Both the position numbers and the translations under genes were made by a program. The notes beneath the pieces are model-generated. The model was not told the origin of the DNA, ran no database searches, and saw only the letters and a program-made list of their open reading frames with translations. DNA of 61,489 nt, taken from Saccharopolyspora kobensis. GTDB taxonomy: Bacteria > Actinomycetota > Actinomycetes > Mycobacteriales > Pseudonocardiaceae. Location: NCBI RefSeq assembly GCF_900108315.1, contig NZ_FNVB01000008.1, forward strand, positions 1 through 61,489, written 5' to 3'. The stretch's first letter is position 1, and every line of letters begins with the position of its first letter. Below, piece after piece: positions 8,395-16,488 of the stretch.

Positions 8395-9371
8395 GGCTGG
8401 CAGCCCTTCTGGTTGATCGGTCCGATGGCAGGCGGCAGCAGCCCGCAGACGTAGCTGTCGAACCACCGGCCGTTGCCCACGACGTTGGAGAACAGGCGGG
8501 TGAACGGCGCGAACATCTCCAGGCTCCGGTTCAGGTTGTCCTGGTTGCGCTGCAGCATCTTGGTGACCCGGTCCAGCTGCTGCAGGGCCGGGCCGATCTG
8601 CGCTGCGTTGTCGTCGACCAGCCCGCTCAGCTGCTGCGACAGCTGCCGGGTGCCGTCCAGCAGCGCGCTGATCGAGTCCCGCCGGGCCCGGATCTCCTCC
8701 AGCAGCAGGTTGCCGTCGGCGAGCAGCCGGTCGAAGTCCTCGTTGCGGTCGGCGATGGTCCTGGACACCTGCGCCGTGTTGTTCAGCAGCTGTTCCAGCT
8801 GCTCGTCGCGCGAGGAGATGGTCTGCGACAGCTGGGAGAGCCCGTCCAGCGCGCCGCCGATCTCGTCCGGCGTGTCGGCGAAGGTGTCGGCCATCGCGCG
8901 GAAGCTGTCGGCGAGCTGCCGGGTGTCCACCTTGTCCACAGTGGTCGACAGATCGCTGAACGCGTCGATCACGTCGTAGGGCGACATGGTGCGCTGCAGC
9001 GGGATCGGCTCGGACGGGTCGAGCTCCTGGCCGCCCTGCGGGTCCAGCGCCAGGTACTTCTGCCCGAGCAGCGTCTTGATCTTGATCGCGGCGGTGGTGT
9101 GGTCGCCGAGCCACGCGTCGTTGACCCGGAAGCTGACCAGCACGTGGTCGCCCTCCAGCTCGACGTCGGACACGGTGCCCACCTTCACCCCGGCGATGCG
9201 CACCTCGCTGTCGGCGCGCAGCCCGGCCGCCTCGGTGAACTGCGCGGTGTAGGTGGTGCCGCCGACCAGCGGCAGCCGCTCGAAGTTCATCGCGAGCAGG
9301 AACATCAGCACCAGCACCAGCAGGCCGCCGATGCCGATCTTGAGCGGGTCGCGCTTGGAGAAGGCAGTCAT
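8391..9371 (-). CDS. mceC: MCE family protein, MceC position
   Basis: 326 residues from the ATG at 9371, which overlaps the mceB stop (ATGA); an ATG 9 bp further upstream is less well placed. Signal-anchor (IGIGGLLVLVLMFLLAMNF), MCE domain (YTAQFTEAAGLRADSEVRIAGVK), a long helical region and a C-terminal pair of cysteines (SYVCGLLPPAIGPINQKGCQP) characteristic of MceB/MceC-type subunits. It functions in the extracytoplasmic lipid-conducting assembly. Confidence 0.9.
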   Translation of the reverse strand: MTAFSKRDPLKIGIGGLLVLVLMFLLAMNFERLPLVGGTTYTAQFTEAAGLRADSEVRIAGVKVGTVSDVELEGDHVLVSFRVNDAWLGDHTTAAIKIKTLLGQKYLALDPQGGQELDPSEPIPLQRTMSPYDVIDAFSDLSTTVDKVDTRQLADSFRAMADTFADTPDEIGGALDGLSQLSQTISSRDEQLEQLLNNTAQVSRTIADRNEDFDRLLADGNLLLEEIRARRDSISALLDGTRQLSQQLSGLVDDNAAQIGPALQQLDRVTKMLQRNQDNLNRSLEMFAPFTRLFSNVVGNGRWFDSYVCGLLPPAIGPINQKGCQP

Positions 9372-10390
9372 CGCTGGCACCTCGGCTGGGACACCGGCAC
9401 CAGCGGGAGCGGCAGGTTCAGCTCACCCACGCCGACGGTCCCGGTCATCTTGCAGTTGAAGAAGTTGAACCAGGAGCCGTGCGAGGCGGTCCGGGAGAGC
9501 ATCTCGACCTTGCCCGGCAGGTTGCGCAGCCACTGGTCCACGATCTGCTCGTTGTCGTTGAGGTTCTGCGACAGCGAGCCGAGCCCGGCGATGTCCTGCT
9601 GCAGCGCCGGACGGGCCTCGGTGAGCAATCCGGCGGTGCTGTTGGTCAGCCCGTCCATCGCGGTCACCGCGTCGCCGATGGCGTCCCGGTCCTCGGACAG
9701 GCCCGAGACCACCTGCCGGAGCTGGCCGATCAGCTCGGACAGCTGCTGGTCGCGGGAGTTGACCGTGTCCAGCACGCCGTTGAGGTTGTCGACGACCTGC
9801 CCGATCACCTGGTCGCGGGAGGCGATCGTGGAGGTCAGCGAAGCGGTGTGGGCCAGCAGGCTCTCCACCGTGCCGCCCTCGCCCTGCAGCACCTGGATGA
9901 TCTCGAAGGACAGCTTGTTGACGTCCTCCGGCGACAGCGCCTGGAACAGCGGCTTGAAGCCGCCCAGCAGCACGGTGAGGTCCAGCGCCGGCTTGGTGCG
10001 CTCCAGCGGGATCGTCGAGCCCTCGCGCAGCACACCGCCTTCGCCCGGGCCCGGCTCCAGCGCGATGTAGCGCTGCCCCACCAGGTTCCGGTACTTGATG
10101 GTGGCGGTCACCGTCGCGGGCAGCGGGCGGTCGGCGACGTTGAACTTCACCTCCGCCACCCGCTTGTCGACCAGGTCGATGCTCTCCACCTCGCCGACCT
10201 TCACCCCGGAGATGCGCACCTCGTCGCCCTCGTTGAGGCTGGTCACGTCGGTGAACCGCGCGTTGTAGGTCTGCGCCGAGCGCAGGTCCCGGTTGGCGAT
10301 GGTCAGCACCAGCGCCCCGGTGGCCAGCACGGTGACCAGCACGAAGATCAGGAACTTGACCAGCGGTCCGGTGATGCTGCGACCGTTCAC
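9368..10390 (-). CDS. mceB: MCE family protein, MceB position
   Basis: 340 residues. Signal-anchor (LVKFLIFVLVTVLATGALVLT), MCE domain (YNARFTDVTSLNEGDEVRISG, VKVGEVESIDLV), helical region, and the conserved C-terminal pattern WFNFFNCKM...PRCQR with two cysteines. The GTG start overlaps the mceA stop (GTGA). Next to mceA and mceC it completes the usual order. MceB subunits are extracytoplasmic components of the lipid importer. Confidence 0.9.
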   Translation of the reverse strand: MNGRSITGPLVKFLIFVLVTVLATGALVLTIANRDLRSAQTYNARFTDVTSLNEGDEVRISGVKVGEVESIDLVDKRVAEVKFNVADRPLPATVTATIKYRNLVGQRYIALEPGPGEGGVLREGSTIPLERTKPALDLTVLLGGFKPLFQALSPEDVNKLSFEIIQVLQGEGGTVESLLAHTASLTSTIASRDQVIGQVVDNLNGVLDTVNSRDQQLSELIGQLRQVVSGLSEDRDAIGDAVTAMDGLTNSTAGLLTEARPALQQDIAGLGSLSQNLNDNEQIVDQWLRNLPGKVEMLSRTASHGSWFNFFNCKMTGTVGVGELNLPLPLVPVSQPRCQR

Positions 10391-11727
10391 CGGTAGCTCA
10401 CCTCCGCTCCGCGCAGGACCGGGCCGACCAGCAGCGATCCCCAGTCGGGCAGGTCACCGGCGTCGCGGCCGACGGCCGGCGCCAGCAGCATCGACACCAT
10501 GTCCCGCTCGGCGGGCGAGTTCACCCACTGCGAGGACGTGCTCGCGGGCAGGAAGCCCTCGCCCATCTGCGGCGGGTTCAGGCCCTTGTCGACCTGGTGC
10601 GACGGCGCGGGCGGCACCGAACCGTCCTCGAACGGCCCGTCCGGCGGGTACTCCGGGATCGGGTCGGGCAGCGGCATCAGGTTGTAGCAGCGCGGGCCGC
10701 GCTTGTCGGCGAAGACCGGCTCGTCCTGGTTCGGGCGGTACTTCCCGCGGTGCGCCACGACCTCCAGCGTGATGTGCAGGCCGGGCTCGTCGGTGCCCTC
10801 GCCGAACACCTTCCGGATCCGCGGCACGTACGCGGCCATCTCGTCCAGGAAGCACTTGTACTCCGGGGCGTACTTCGCCAGCACGTCCAGCGTCGGCCGC
10901 TGCGCCTCGCCGAGCTGGATGATGTTCTGCCGGTTGTTCTCCAGGAACGTGGTGGTGTCACCGGCGGTCGTGGTCAGCTGATCGGTGAGCGTCTTGAGGT
11001 TCTCCCGCTGCGCCACCAGGGTTCGCGCCGTGGTGCTGAAGTTGTCCAGCGCCTCCAGCACGTCCGGCGCGGCCTGCTCGTAGGTCTCGGCGACGCCGAC
11101 CAGTTCCTTGAGGTTGCGCTGCAGGTCCGGCACCGACGGGTTGAGGCCGTCGAGGTAGGTGTTCAGCTGCGACAGCGTCTCGCCCAGCTGCTCGCCGCGC
11201 CCGGCGAGGGCCTGGTCCAGCGCGTTCAGCGTGACCGCGAGGTCGTCCGGGTGCACCGCCTGCAGCACCGGCATGGTGTCGGCCAGCACCTTCTCCAGCT
11301 CGATGCCCGCGCTGGTGCGGTCCTGCTCGATGACGTCGCCGGCCGCCAGCGTGGTGGTCGCGGCCTGCTCGGGCAGCTCCAGCGAGACGTAGCGCTCGCC
11401 GAACAGCGTCCGCGGCAGCAGCCGCGCCGAGACGTTGGAGGGCAGGTGCCGCACCTTGTCCGGCTCCAGCGCCAGGTGCAGCTCCGCACCGTCCCCTGTG
11501 GACTTGACGTCGACCACGCGGCCGACGACCATGCCGCGCACCTTCACGTCCGATTCCGGCAGCAGCTGGTTGCCCGTCGAGGCGGCCTTGAGCACAACGT
11601 CCACACTGGACGTGAAGGCCTTCTGGTAGGTCGCCACGGTCAAGCTGACGAAAAGCACCATGCACAGCAGGAACGCGAGGCCCAGGGCCCGGCGTCGCAG
11701 CGTCGTCAACGCACCCTTGGTACTCAT
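10387..11727 (-). CDS. mceA: MCE family protein, MceA position
   Basis: 446 residues from the ATG at 11727, coupled by ATGA overlap to yrbEB. Signal-anchor (ALGLAFLLCMVLFVSLTVATY), MCE domain (VDVVLKAASTGNQLLPESDVKVRG, VVGRVVDV), coiled helical region, then a ~130-residue C-terminal extension rich in proline. The extension includes the PEYKCFLDEMAAYVPRI segment common in actinobacterial MceA proteins and a Cys at RGPRCYN. It is the first MCE subunit after the two permeases, as in all actinobacterial mce operons. Confidence 0.9.
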   Translation of the reverse strand: MSTKGALTTLRRRALGLAFLLCMVLFVSLTVATYQKAFTSSVDVVLKAASTGNQLLPESDVKVRGMVVGRVVDVKSTGDGAELHLALEPDKVRHLPSNVSARLLPRTLFGERYVSLELPEQAATTTLAAGDVIEQDRTSAGIELEKVLADTMPVLQAVHPDDLAVTLNALDQALAGRGEQLGETLSQLNTYLDGLNPSVPDLQRNLKELVGVAETYEQAAPDVLEALDNFSTTARTLVAQRENLKTLTDQLTTTAGDTTTFLENNRQNIIQLGEAQRPTLDVLAKYAPEYKCFLDEMAAYVPRIRKVFGEGTDEPGLHITLEVVAHRGKYRPNQDEPVFADKRGPRCYNLMPLPDPIPEYPPDGPFEDGSVPPAPSHQVDKGLNPPQMGEGFLPASTSSQWVNSPAERDMVSMLLAPAVGRDAGDLPDWGSLLVGPVLRGAEVSYR

Positions 11728-12563
11728 CCGGTGATCCGAACCGTCGTAGTGGTGCCCCAGATCGCGAGGCTGAGGAAGAAGTCCAGCAGCGCGGTGGTCA
11801 CGATCGCGGTCCGCACCGCGCGCCCCACCGCCACGCCGACTCCCGCCGGGCCGCCGCTGGCCCGGTAGCCGTAGAAGCAGTGCGTCATGATCACCACGAC
11901 GCTGAACACCAGCACCTTCCCGAACGACCACAGCACGTCTTCGGGAGGCAGGAACAGGTTGAAGTAGTGGTCGTAGGTGCCCGCCGACTGGCCGTAGACG
12001 TAGACCGTGACCGCCCGCGCCGCGACGTAGGAGGTGAGCAGGCCCAGCACGTACAGCGGGATCACCGCGATGAACCCGGCGATCACCCGCGTGGTCACCA
12101 GGTACGGCAGGCTCGGCACGCCCATGACCTCGAGCGCGTCGATCTCGTCGGAGATCCGCATCGCGCCCAGCTGCGCGGTGAAACCGGAGCCGACCGTGGC
12201 CGACAGCGCCAGACCGGCCACCAGCGGCGCGATCTCGCGGGTGTTGAAGTAGGCCGAGACGAACCCGGCGAACGCCGAGGTGCCCAGCTGGTCCAGCGCG
12301 GCGAAGCCCTGCAGGCCGACCACGGTGCCGGTGAACAGGGTCAGCCCGATCATCACGCCGACCGTGCCGCCGATGACCGCGAGCGCCCCGCTGCCGAAGC
12401 TCACCTCGGCGAGCAGCCGCAGCGTTTCCTTGGCGTAGCGCGTGATCGCGCGCGGAATCCACACCAGCGACCGCACGTAGAACGACAGCTGGTCGCCCAG
12501 CTCGTCCAGCAGCTGCAACGGCCGCCGGGCCGCGCGCTTGGCGCGCTGCGAGATCGTCACCAT
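11724..12563 (-). CDS. yrbEB: YrbE/MlaE-family ABC permease, second subunit
   Basis: 279 residues, all helical membrane protein, with the MlaE-permease core: FGSGALAVIGGTVGVMIGLTL, the EIAPLVAGLALSATVGSGFTAQLG segment and the coupling-helix motif ISDEIDALEVMG that contacts the ATPase. Together with the upstream YrbEA it forms the heterodimeric inner-membrane channel driven by the adjacent ATPase. It starts 22 bp after yrbEA and overlaps mceA by ATGA. Confidence 0.93.
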   Translation of the reverse strand: MVTISQRAKRAARRPLQLLDELGDQLSFYVRSLVWIPRAITRYAKETLRLLAEVSFGSGALAVIGGTVGVMIGLTLFTGTVVGLQGFAALDQLGTSAFAGFVSAYFNTREIAPLVAGLALSATVGSGFTAQLGAMRISDEIDALEVMGVPSLPYLVTTRVIAGFIAVIPLYVLGLLTSYVAARAVTVYVYGQSAGTYDHYFNLFLPPEDVLWSFGKVLVFSVVVIMTHCFYGYRASGGPAGVGVAVGRAVRTAIVTTALLDFFLSLAIWGTTTTVRITG

Positions 12564-12585
12564 GTCAATTCCCCTGGCGGCCCGG

Positions 12586-13377
12586 TCACATGCCCTTTGG
12601 TGGCACGAGTTGCAGATACATCGTCGTGAGCACGAAGTTCACCGCGAACAGCAGCAGGAAGGTGATCACCACCGACTGGTTCACCGCGTCTCCGACGCCC
12701 TTCGGGCCGGGCGGCGGGTGCAGGCCGCGGTAGGCCGCCACCACGCCTGCCAGGAAGCCGAAGATCAGCGCCTTGATCTCGCCGATCCACAGGTCGGGCA
12801 GCTGCGCCAGCGCGTTGAAGCTCGCCATGTAGGCGCCGGGCGTACCGCCCTGCATGATCACGTTGAAGGTGTAGCCGCCCAGCACGCCGACCACGCTGAC
12901 CATGCCGTTGAGCAGCACGGCCACCAGCATCGCGGCCAGCACCCGCGGCACCACCAGGCGCTGGATCGGCGAGATGCCCAGCACTTCCATCGCGTCGATC
13001 TCGTCGCGGATCTTCCGCGAACCGAGATCCGCGCAGATCGCCGAACCACCGGCGCCGGCGATCAGCAGCGCGGTCACGATCGGCGCCGCCTGCTGGATGA
13101 TGGCCAGCACGCTGGCCGCACCGGTGAACGACTGCGCGCCGATCTGCCTGGTCAGCGAGCCGAGCTGGAGCGCGATCACCGCACCGAACGGGATGGACAC
13201 CAGCGCGGTCGGCAGGATCGTCACGCTGGCGATGAACCAGCACTGCTGGATGAACTCGCGGAGCTGGAACGGGCGCTTCGGCAGCGCCCGCACCACGTCC
13301 AGCGCGAGCGCGAACAGGCGACCGGTCTCCCGCAAGCCCGCCGCACCCGGAAACCGCGCCTGGGACGGCGAACTCAC
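12586..13377 (-). CDS. yrbEA: YrbE/MlaE-family ABC permease, first subunit
   Basis: 263 residues with the MlaE fold: FIQQCWFIASVTILPTALVSI, APIVTALLIAGAGGSAICADLG and the ATPase-contact motif IRDEIDAMEVLGISP. The GTG start overlaps the stop of the ATPase gene (GTGA), so ATPase and permease are translationally coupled, unlike mycobacterial mce operons, where the ATPase gene is remote. It pairs with YrbEB. Confidence 0.93.
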   Translation of the reverse strand: MSSPSQARFPGAAGLRETGRLFALALDVVRALPKRPFQLREFIQQCWFIASVTILPTALVSIPFGAVIALQLGSLTRQIGAQSFTGAASVLAIIQQAAPIVTALLIAGAGGSAICADLGSRKIRDEIDAMEVLGISPIQRLVVPRVLAAMLVAVLLNGMVSVVGVLGGYTFNVIMQGGTPGAYMASFNALAQLPDLWIGEIKALIFGFLAGVVAAYRGLHPPPGPKGVGDAVNQSVVITFLLLFAVNFVLTTMYLQLVPPKGM

Positions 13378-14588
13378 TGCTCACCCCGCTTGCGGCCGAA
13401 CCACCGGCGGCGCGAGGACTCGACCGGTTCCGCCGCGGGCTCCGGCTTGCCCGCCCACGGCGGGGCCTCCGGGTCGCGCGGGTGCGGCGTCGGGCGGACC
13501 TGCTGCGGCACGTCGGCGACCTCGTTCTGCGGCAGCGCGGGCTCGGCCTGCTGCGGCCACGCGGGCGCAGTCGCCGGTTCGGCCTGCTGCGGCCAGGAAC
13601 CGGTCGCGGGCGCGGAAAAGCCGTAGAGCGCCAGCTCTTCCGGGGTCAGCGTCTTCAAGATCTCCTGCTGCGCGGACGGAGCCAGCGTGCGCAGCTGCCG
13701 CAGCACGCGCTCCTTGCGGCGGCGCACCGCCGTCCGCTCCGGCATGCCGGGGGTGACTTCGAGCTGCGGCATCATCGGCGGAACGGCGAGCTCGCTCAAC
13801 CGCGCCAGCTCGCCCGCGCCGGTGTCCTTCTCCTCGCTCATCCCGATCGGCCCGTCCGGCCGGCCGTTGAGGAACTGCACCACCACCGGCTCCGCCGAGG
13901 TCAGCAGCACCTCGCGCGGGCCGAACATCACCAGGTTCCGGCGGTAGAGCATGCCGATGTTGTCCGGCACGGTGCGCGCGGTGTTGATGTCGTGGGTGAC
14001 GATCAGGATCGTCGCGTCGATCTGCGCGTTGAGGTCGACGATCAGCTGGTTCAGCAGCACGGTGCGGACCGGGTCCAGACCGGAGTCCGGCTCGTCGACC
14101 AGGATGATCTCCGGGTCCAGCACCAGCGCTCGGGCCAGCCCGGCGCGCTTGCGCATCCCGCCGGAGATCTCGCCGGGCAGCTTGTCCTCGGCGCCGATGA
14201 GCCCGACCATCTCCATCTTCTCGAGCACGATCCGGCGGATCTCGGACTCGCCCTTGCGGGTGTGCTCGCGCAGCGGGAAGGCGATGTTGTCGAACAGGTT
14301 CATCGACCCGAACAGCGCGCCGTCCTGGAACAGCACGCCGAACAGCTTCCGCACCTCGTAGAGGTCGCGCTCCGGGCAGGTGCAGATGTCGACCCCGTTG
14401 ATGACGACCTTGCCCTGCTCCGGCTTGAGCAAGCCCACCAGCGACTTCAGGAAGACCGACTTCCCGGTCCCGGAAGGTCCCAGCAGCACGCTGATCTCAC
14501 CGGGAGGAAGCGTGAGCGAAACATCCCGCCAGATGCTCTGCGCGCCGAAGGACTTCGACAGCCCGTCGACAACCACCTCGACGCCCAT
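13374..14588 (-). CDS. mceG: MceG/Mkl (MlaF-type) ABC transporter ATPase
   Basis: 404 residues. The first ~250 form an ABC ATPase: Walker A GPSGTGKS, signature SGGMRKRAGLARAL, Walker B ILVDEPDSGLDP, H-loop THD. This is the MlaF/Mkl type energising Mce transporters. The ~150-residue C-terminal extension ends in a Pro/Gln-rich tail with repeats of WPQQAEPA; an extended C-terminus is also a feature of mycobacterial MceG. I chose the ATG at 14588, which is preceded by GGAGG 5 bp upstream; the open frame reaches 14663 but has no better site. First gene of the mce operon, 600 bp from rplL, matching the rplJ-rplL-mkl neighbourhood of mycobacteria. Confidence 0.92.
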   Translation of the reverse strand: MGVEVVVDGLSKSFGAQSIWRDVSLTLPPGEISVLLGPSGTGKSVFLKSLVGLLKPEQGKVVINGVDICTCPERDLYEVRKLFGVLFQDGALFGSMNLFDNIAFPLREHTRKGESEIRRIVLEKMEMVGLIGAEDKLPGEISGGMRKRAGLARALVLDPEIILVDEPDSGLDPVRTVLLNQLIVDLNAQIDATILIVTHDINTARTVPDNIGMLYRRNLVMFGPREVLLTSAEPVVVQFLNGRPDGPIGMSEEKDTGAGELARLSELAVPPMMPQLEVTPGMPERTAVRRRKERVLRQLRTLAPSAQQEILKTLTPEELALYGFSAPATGSWPQQAEPATAPAWPQQAEPALPQNEVADVPQQVRPTPHPRDPEAPPWAGKPEPAAEPVESSRRRWFGRKRGEQ

Positions 14589-14645
14589 CCGCACCTCCGC
14601 GTCCTCGAATTCGACTCGTCCAGCCGCCCCGGTGAGGCAGCCTGA

Positions 14646-14689
14646 CACATGTGACGCGCACAACGAAGGTCATCAGCGTCACACCTGTG
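14646..14689. promoter_or_regulatory. Inverted repeat upstream of the mce operon
   Basis: CACATGTGACGC (14646-14657) and GCGTCACACCTGTG (14676-14689) are near-inverted arms separated by 18 bp; the left arm also holds the 8-bp palindrome CACATGTG. It is 58-101 bp upstream of the mceG start, a fitting place for an operator of a TetR- or GntR-type repressor. Inference from position and symmetry only. Confidence 0.4.
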
Positions 14690-14720
14690 CAACGAGCCCG
14701 ACGCAACGGAGTTACTCGCC

Positions 14721-14734
14721 AGTTCACTTGAACT
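14721..14734. promoter_or_regulatory. 14-bp palindrome upstream of the mce operon
   Basis: AGTTCACTTGAACT has perfect 6-bp arms around CT and lies 133 bp upstream of mceG. Together with the inverted repeat at 14646-14689 it may form the control region of the mce operon. No regulator gene is adjacent. Confidence 0.35.
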
Positions 14735-14856
14735 TCTCCACCGCGAACTTTCTTTGCCCGCAGGCGAAGCGATGCGCGCGAGTTGTCCGGTTGATGGGGC
14801 TTTTCGCCCTGGTCGGCGACCGCAGCGCCCAGACCGGCGGCAACGCGAAAGGTCGC

Positions 14857-15021
14857 ATGCGCCGCAGGCGCATAACCCGCCCTCGCAGCCTGCGCCGCTG
14901 CGGGTTCTCAGACATCATCTGGCGAGGTCAGCCCGGTCGCCGTGTATTGGGCCCATACATAAGAGCGGGATCCCGCAGTCCAGGCGGCGTCTGAGGTACC
15001 GCTACCCGCACCGCTACGCAA
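14857..15021 (-). repeat. Structured dispersed element, copy 2
   Basis: 165 bp in the rplL-mceG gap, oriented as copy 1. Outer stem here is GTCTGAG/CTCAGAC (14989-14995 with 14907-14913) where copy 1 has CGCTGAG/CTCAGCG, so the pairing is kept by paired changes. The short hairpin is ATGCGCC-GCA-GGCGCAT (14857-14873) where copy 1 has AAGCGGC-GCA-GCCGCTT. The rest of the 600-bp gap holds the mce control region and the rplL terminator. Confidence 0.8.
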
Positions 15022-15065
15022 AACGAGCCTGGGAACCATCATGGGATTTCCGGAATTCCACGAAG

Positions 15066-15110
15066 CAAAAAAGGGCGAGCACCCGCAACTGCGAGTGCTC
15101 GCCCTTTCAC
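15066..15110 (-). terminator. Rho-independent terminator of rplJ-rplL
   Basis: On the minus strand, GGGCGAGCAC and GTGCTCGCCC arms (10 bp) around a short loop are followed by six T residues, about 85 bp past the rplL stop. It has the strongest U-tract hairpin in this part of the window and ends the ribosomal transcript before the mce operon. Confidence 0.85.
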
Positions 15111-15190
15111 AGTGAGTCAGAGGGAGCGGAACGCCCCTCCGGCCCGCCTTTTCGAATCTCGCGGAACGAGTTCGTCAGGCGGGCACCAGA

Positions 15191-15577
15191 TCACTTGAGG
15201 GAGACCGAGGCGCCGGCCTCTTCCAGCTTGGTCTTGGCCTCTTCGGCCTTCTCCTTCTCGACCTTCTCCAGGATCGGCTTCGGAGCGCCCTCGACCAGCT
15301 CCTTGGCCTCCTTCAGGCCCAGGCCGGAGACGATCTCGCGGACGACCTTGATGACCTGGATCTTCTTGTCGCCGGCACCCTCGAGGATGACGTCGAACTC
15401 GTCCTGCTCCTCAGCGGCAGCGGCACCAGCGGCGGCACCCGGGGCGGCCACGACGGCGGCCGGGGCGGCGGCGGTGACGTCGAAGGTCTCCTCGAACTGC
15501 TTCACGAACTCCGACAGCTCCAGGAGGGTCATCTCCTTGAAGACGTCCAACAGCTCTTCGTTGCTCAGCTTCGCCAC
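15191..15577 (-). CDS. rplL: 50S ribosomal protein L7/L12
   Basis: 128 residues, full length. An N-terminal dimerisation helix region (MAKLSNEELLDVFKEMTLLEL) is followed by an Ala-rich hinge (about residues 36-55) and the C-terminal factor-binding domain (KIQVIKVVREIVSGLGLKEAK, LVEGAPKPI). Multiple copies form the ribosomal stalk with L10 and recruit translation GTPases. It lies 87 bp downstream of rplJ in one transcript ending at the strong terminator at about 15070-15110. Confidence 0.98.
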   Translation of the reverse strand: MAKLSNEELLDVFKEMTLLELSEFVKQFEETFDVTAAAPAAVVAAPGAAAGAAAAEEQDEFDVILEGAGDKKIQVIKVVREIVSGLGLKEAKELVEGAPKPILEKVEKEKAEEAKTKLEEAGASVSLK

Positions 15578-15664
15578 GACGGCGTTCCTTTCCGTTCAGG
15601 TCCCCGAGCACCGGCGGCACCGGGGAGGGGAGTTTTGCGACCGACAACTGCATCCACTGGGGAC

Positions 15665-16192
15665 TCAGGCGTCGGCGTCGCTGCCCTTCTTCTCCTGCAG
15701 AGCAGCAGCCAACCGAGCCACCTGGGACGCCGGCGCAGCGAACAGCGCGGCGGCCTGGCCCATCTTGGCCTTCATCGCACCGGCCAGCTTGCCCAGCGTG
15801 ACCTCGCGCGAGTCGAGGTCGGCGATGCTCTCGACCTCGGACACGGACAGCGCGCGGCCGTCCATGTAACCGCCCTTGATCACCAGGGACTGGTTGTCCT
15901 TGGCGAACTCCTTCAGGGCCTTTGCGGCGTCGACCGGCTCGCCCTCGATGAAGGCGATCGCGGTCGGGCCGACGAACAGGTCGTCGAGTCCCTCGACGCC
16001 CGACTGCTCGGCGGCACGCTTGACCAGCGTGTTCTTCGCGACACGGTACGTGGTGCCCGCTCCGAGGGAGCGGCGCAGCGTGGACAGCTGCGCCATGGAC
16101 AGCCCGCGGTACTCGGTCACGACCGCAGCGGTCGAAGTGGTGAAGTGGCCAGCGATCTCGGTGACCGCATCGACCTTGTCGGGCTTCGCCAT
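15665..16192 (-). CDS. rplJ: 50S ribosomal protein L10
   Basis: 175 residues: L10 N-terminal RNA-binding domain (VTEYRGLSMAQLSTLRRSLG, YRVAKNTLVKRA) and a C-terminal helical tail that binds L7/L12 dimers (ASQVARLAAALQEKKG). An AGAGGAGG site precedes the ATG. The untranslated region upstream resembles the L10 leader, by which the L10-L12 complex represses its own operon. The gene is separated from rplA by a plus-strand gene. Confidence 0.98.
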   Translation of the reverse strand: MAKPDKVDAVTEIAGHFTTSTAAVVTEYRGLSMAQLSTLRRSLGAGTTYRVAKNTLVKRAAEQSGVEGLDDLFVGPTAIAFIEGEPVDAAKALKEFAKDNQSLVIKGGYMDGRALSVSEVESIADLDSREVTLGKLAGAMKAKMGQAAALFAAPASQVARLAAALQEKKGSDADA

Positions 16193-16199
16193 GTCGCCT

Positions 16200-16400
16200 C
16201 CTCTCTATCTCCGACTGTGATCCGCATCCAGTCGGTCCTGAGACGACAAAACGCCCCGGCGCAGCAAGCACGGGGCGTCAAGATCATGGGCGCGCAGAGC
16301 GCGGCACGCGTAGCCTCGTCCCTCCTGCGCGGGCCGCCCGCATCTCACGGGACCTTAGTTCTCCGGAACCCGGAGAAGACCAGCGGTCTTGGGTGGAACC
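16200..16400 (-). ncRNA. Probable ribosomal protein L10 leader
   Basis: On the minus strand upstream of rplJ, the leader has a GACC-GCT-GGTC hairpin (16378-16388) preceded by CCAA, resembling actinobacterial L10 leaders, then a segment of alternating stems. It ends with a terminator-like hairpin ACGCCCC/GGGGCGT followed by TTTT (16251-16278, U side at about 16248), about 60 bp before the rplJ start. L10(L12)4 binding to such leaders lowers rplJL expression. Family call is from recall, not from an Rfam search. Confidence 0.6.
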
Positions 16401-16488
16401 TCTTAAAGAGTACGCGATGCCTCCCGGGCACTTCCAACCACCCCTCACCACATCACCGGTGGTGACCTGGGCCGCACGGGCGGGCATC

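Noticed and set aside
14754..15040. Gene(s) in the rplL-mceG gap
   Set aside because: Frames here run through the dispersed element and have no family match. The conceptual products merely reflect the repeat shared with mceE.
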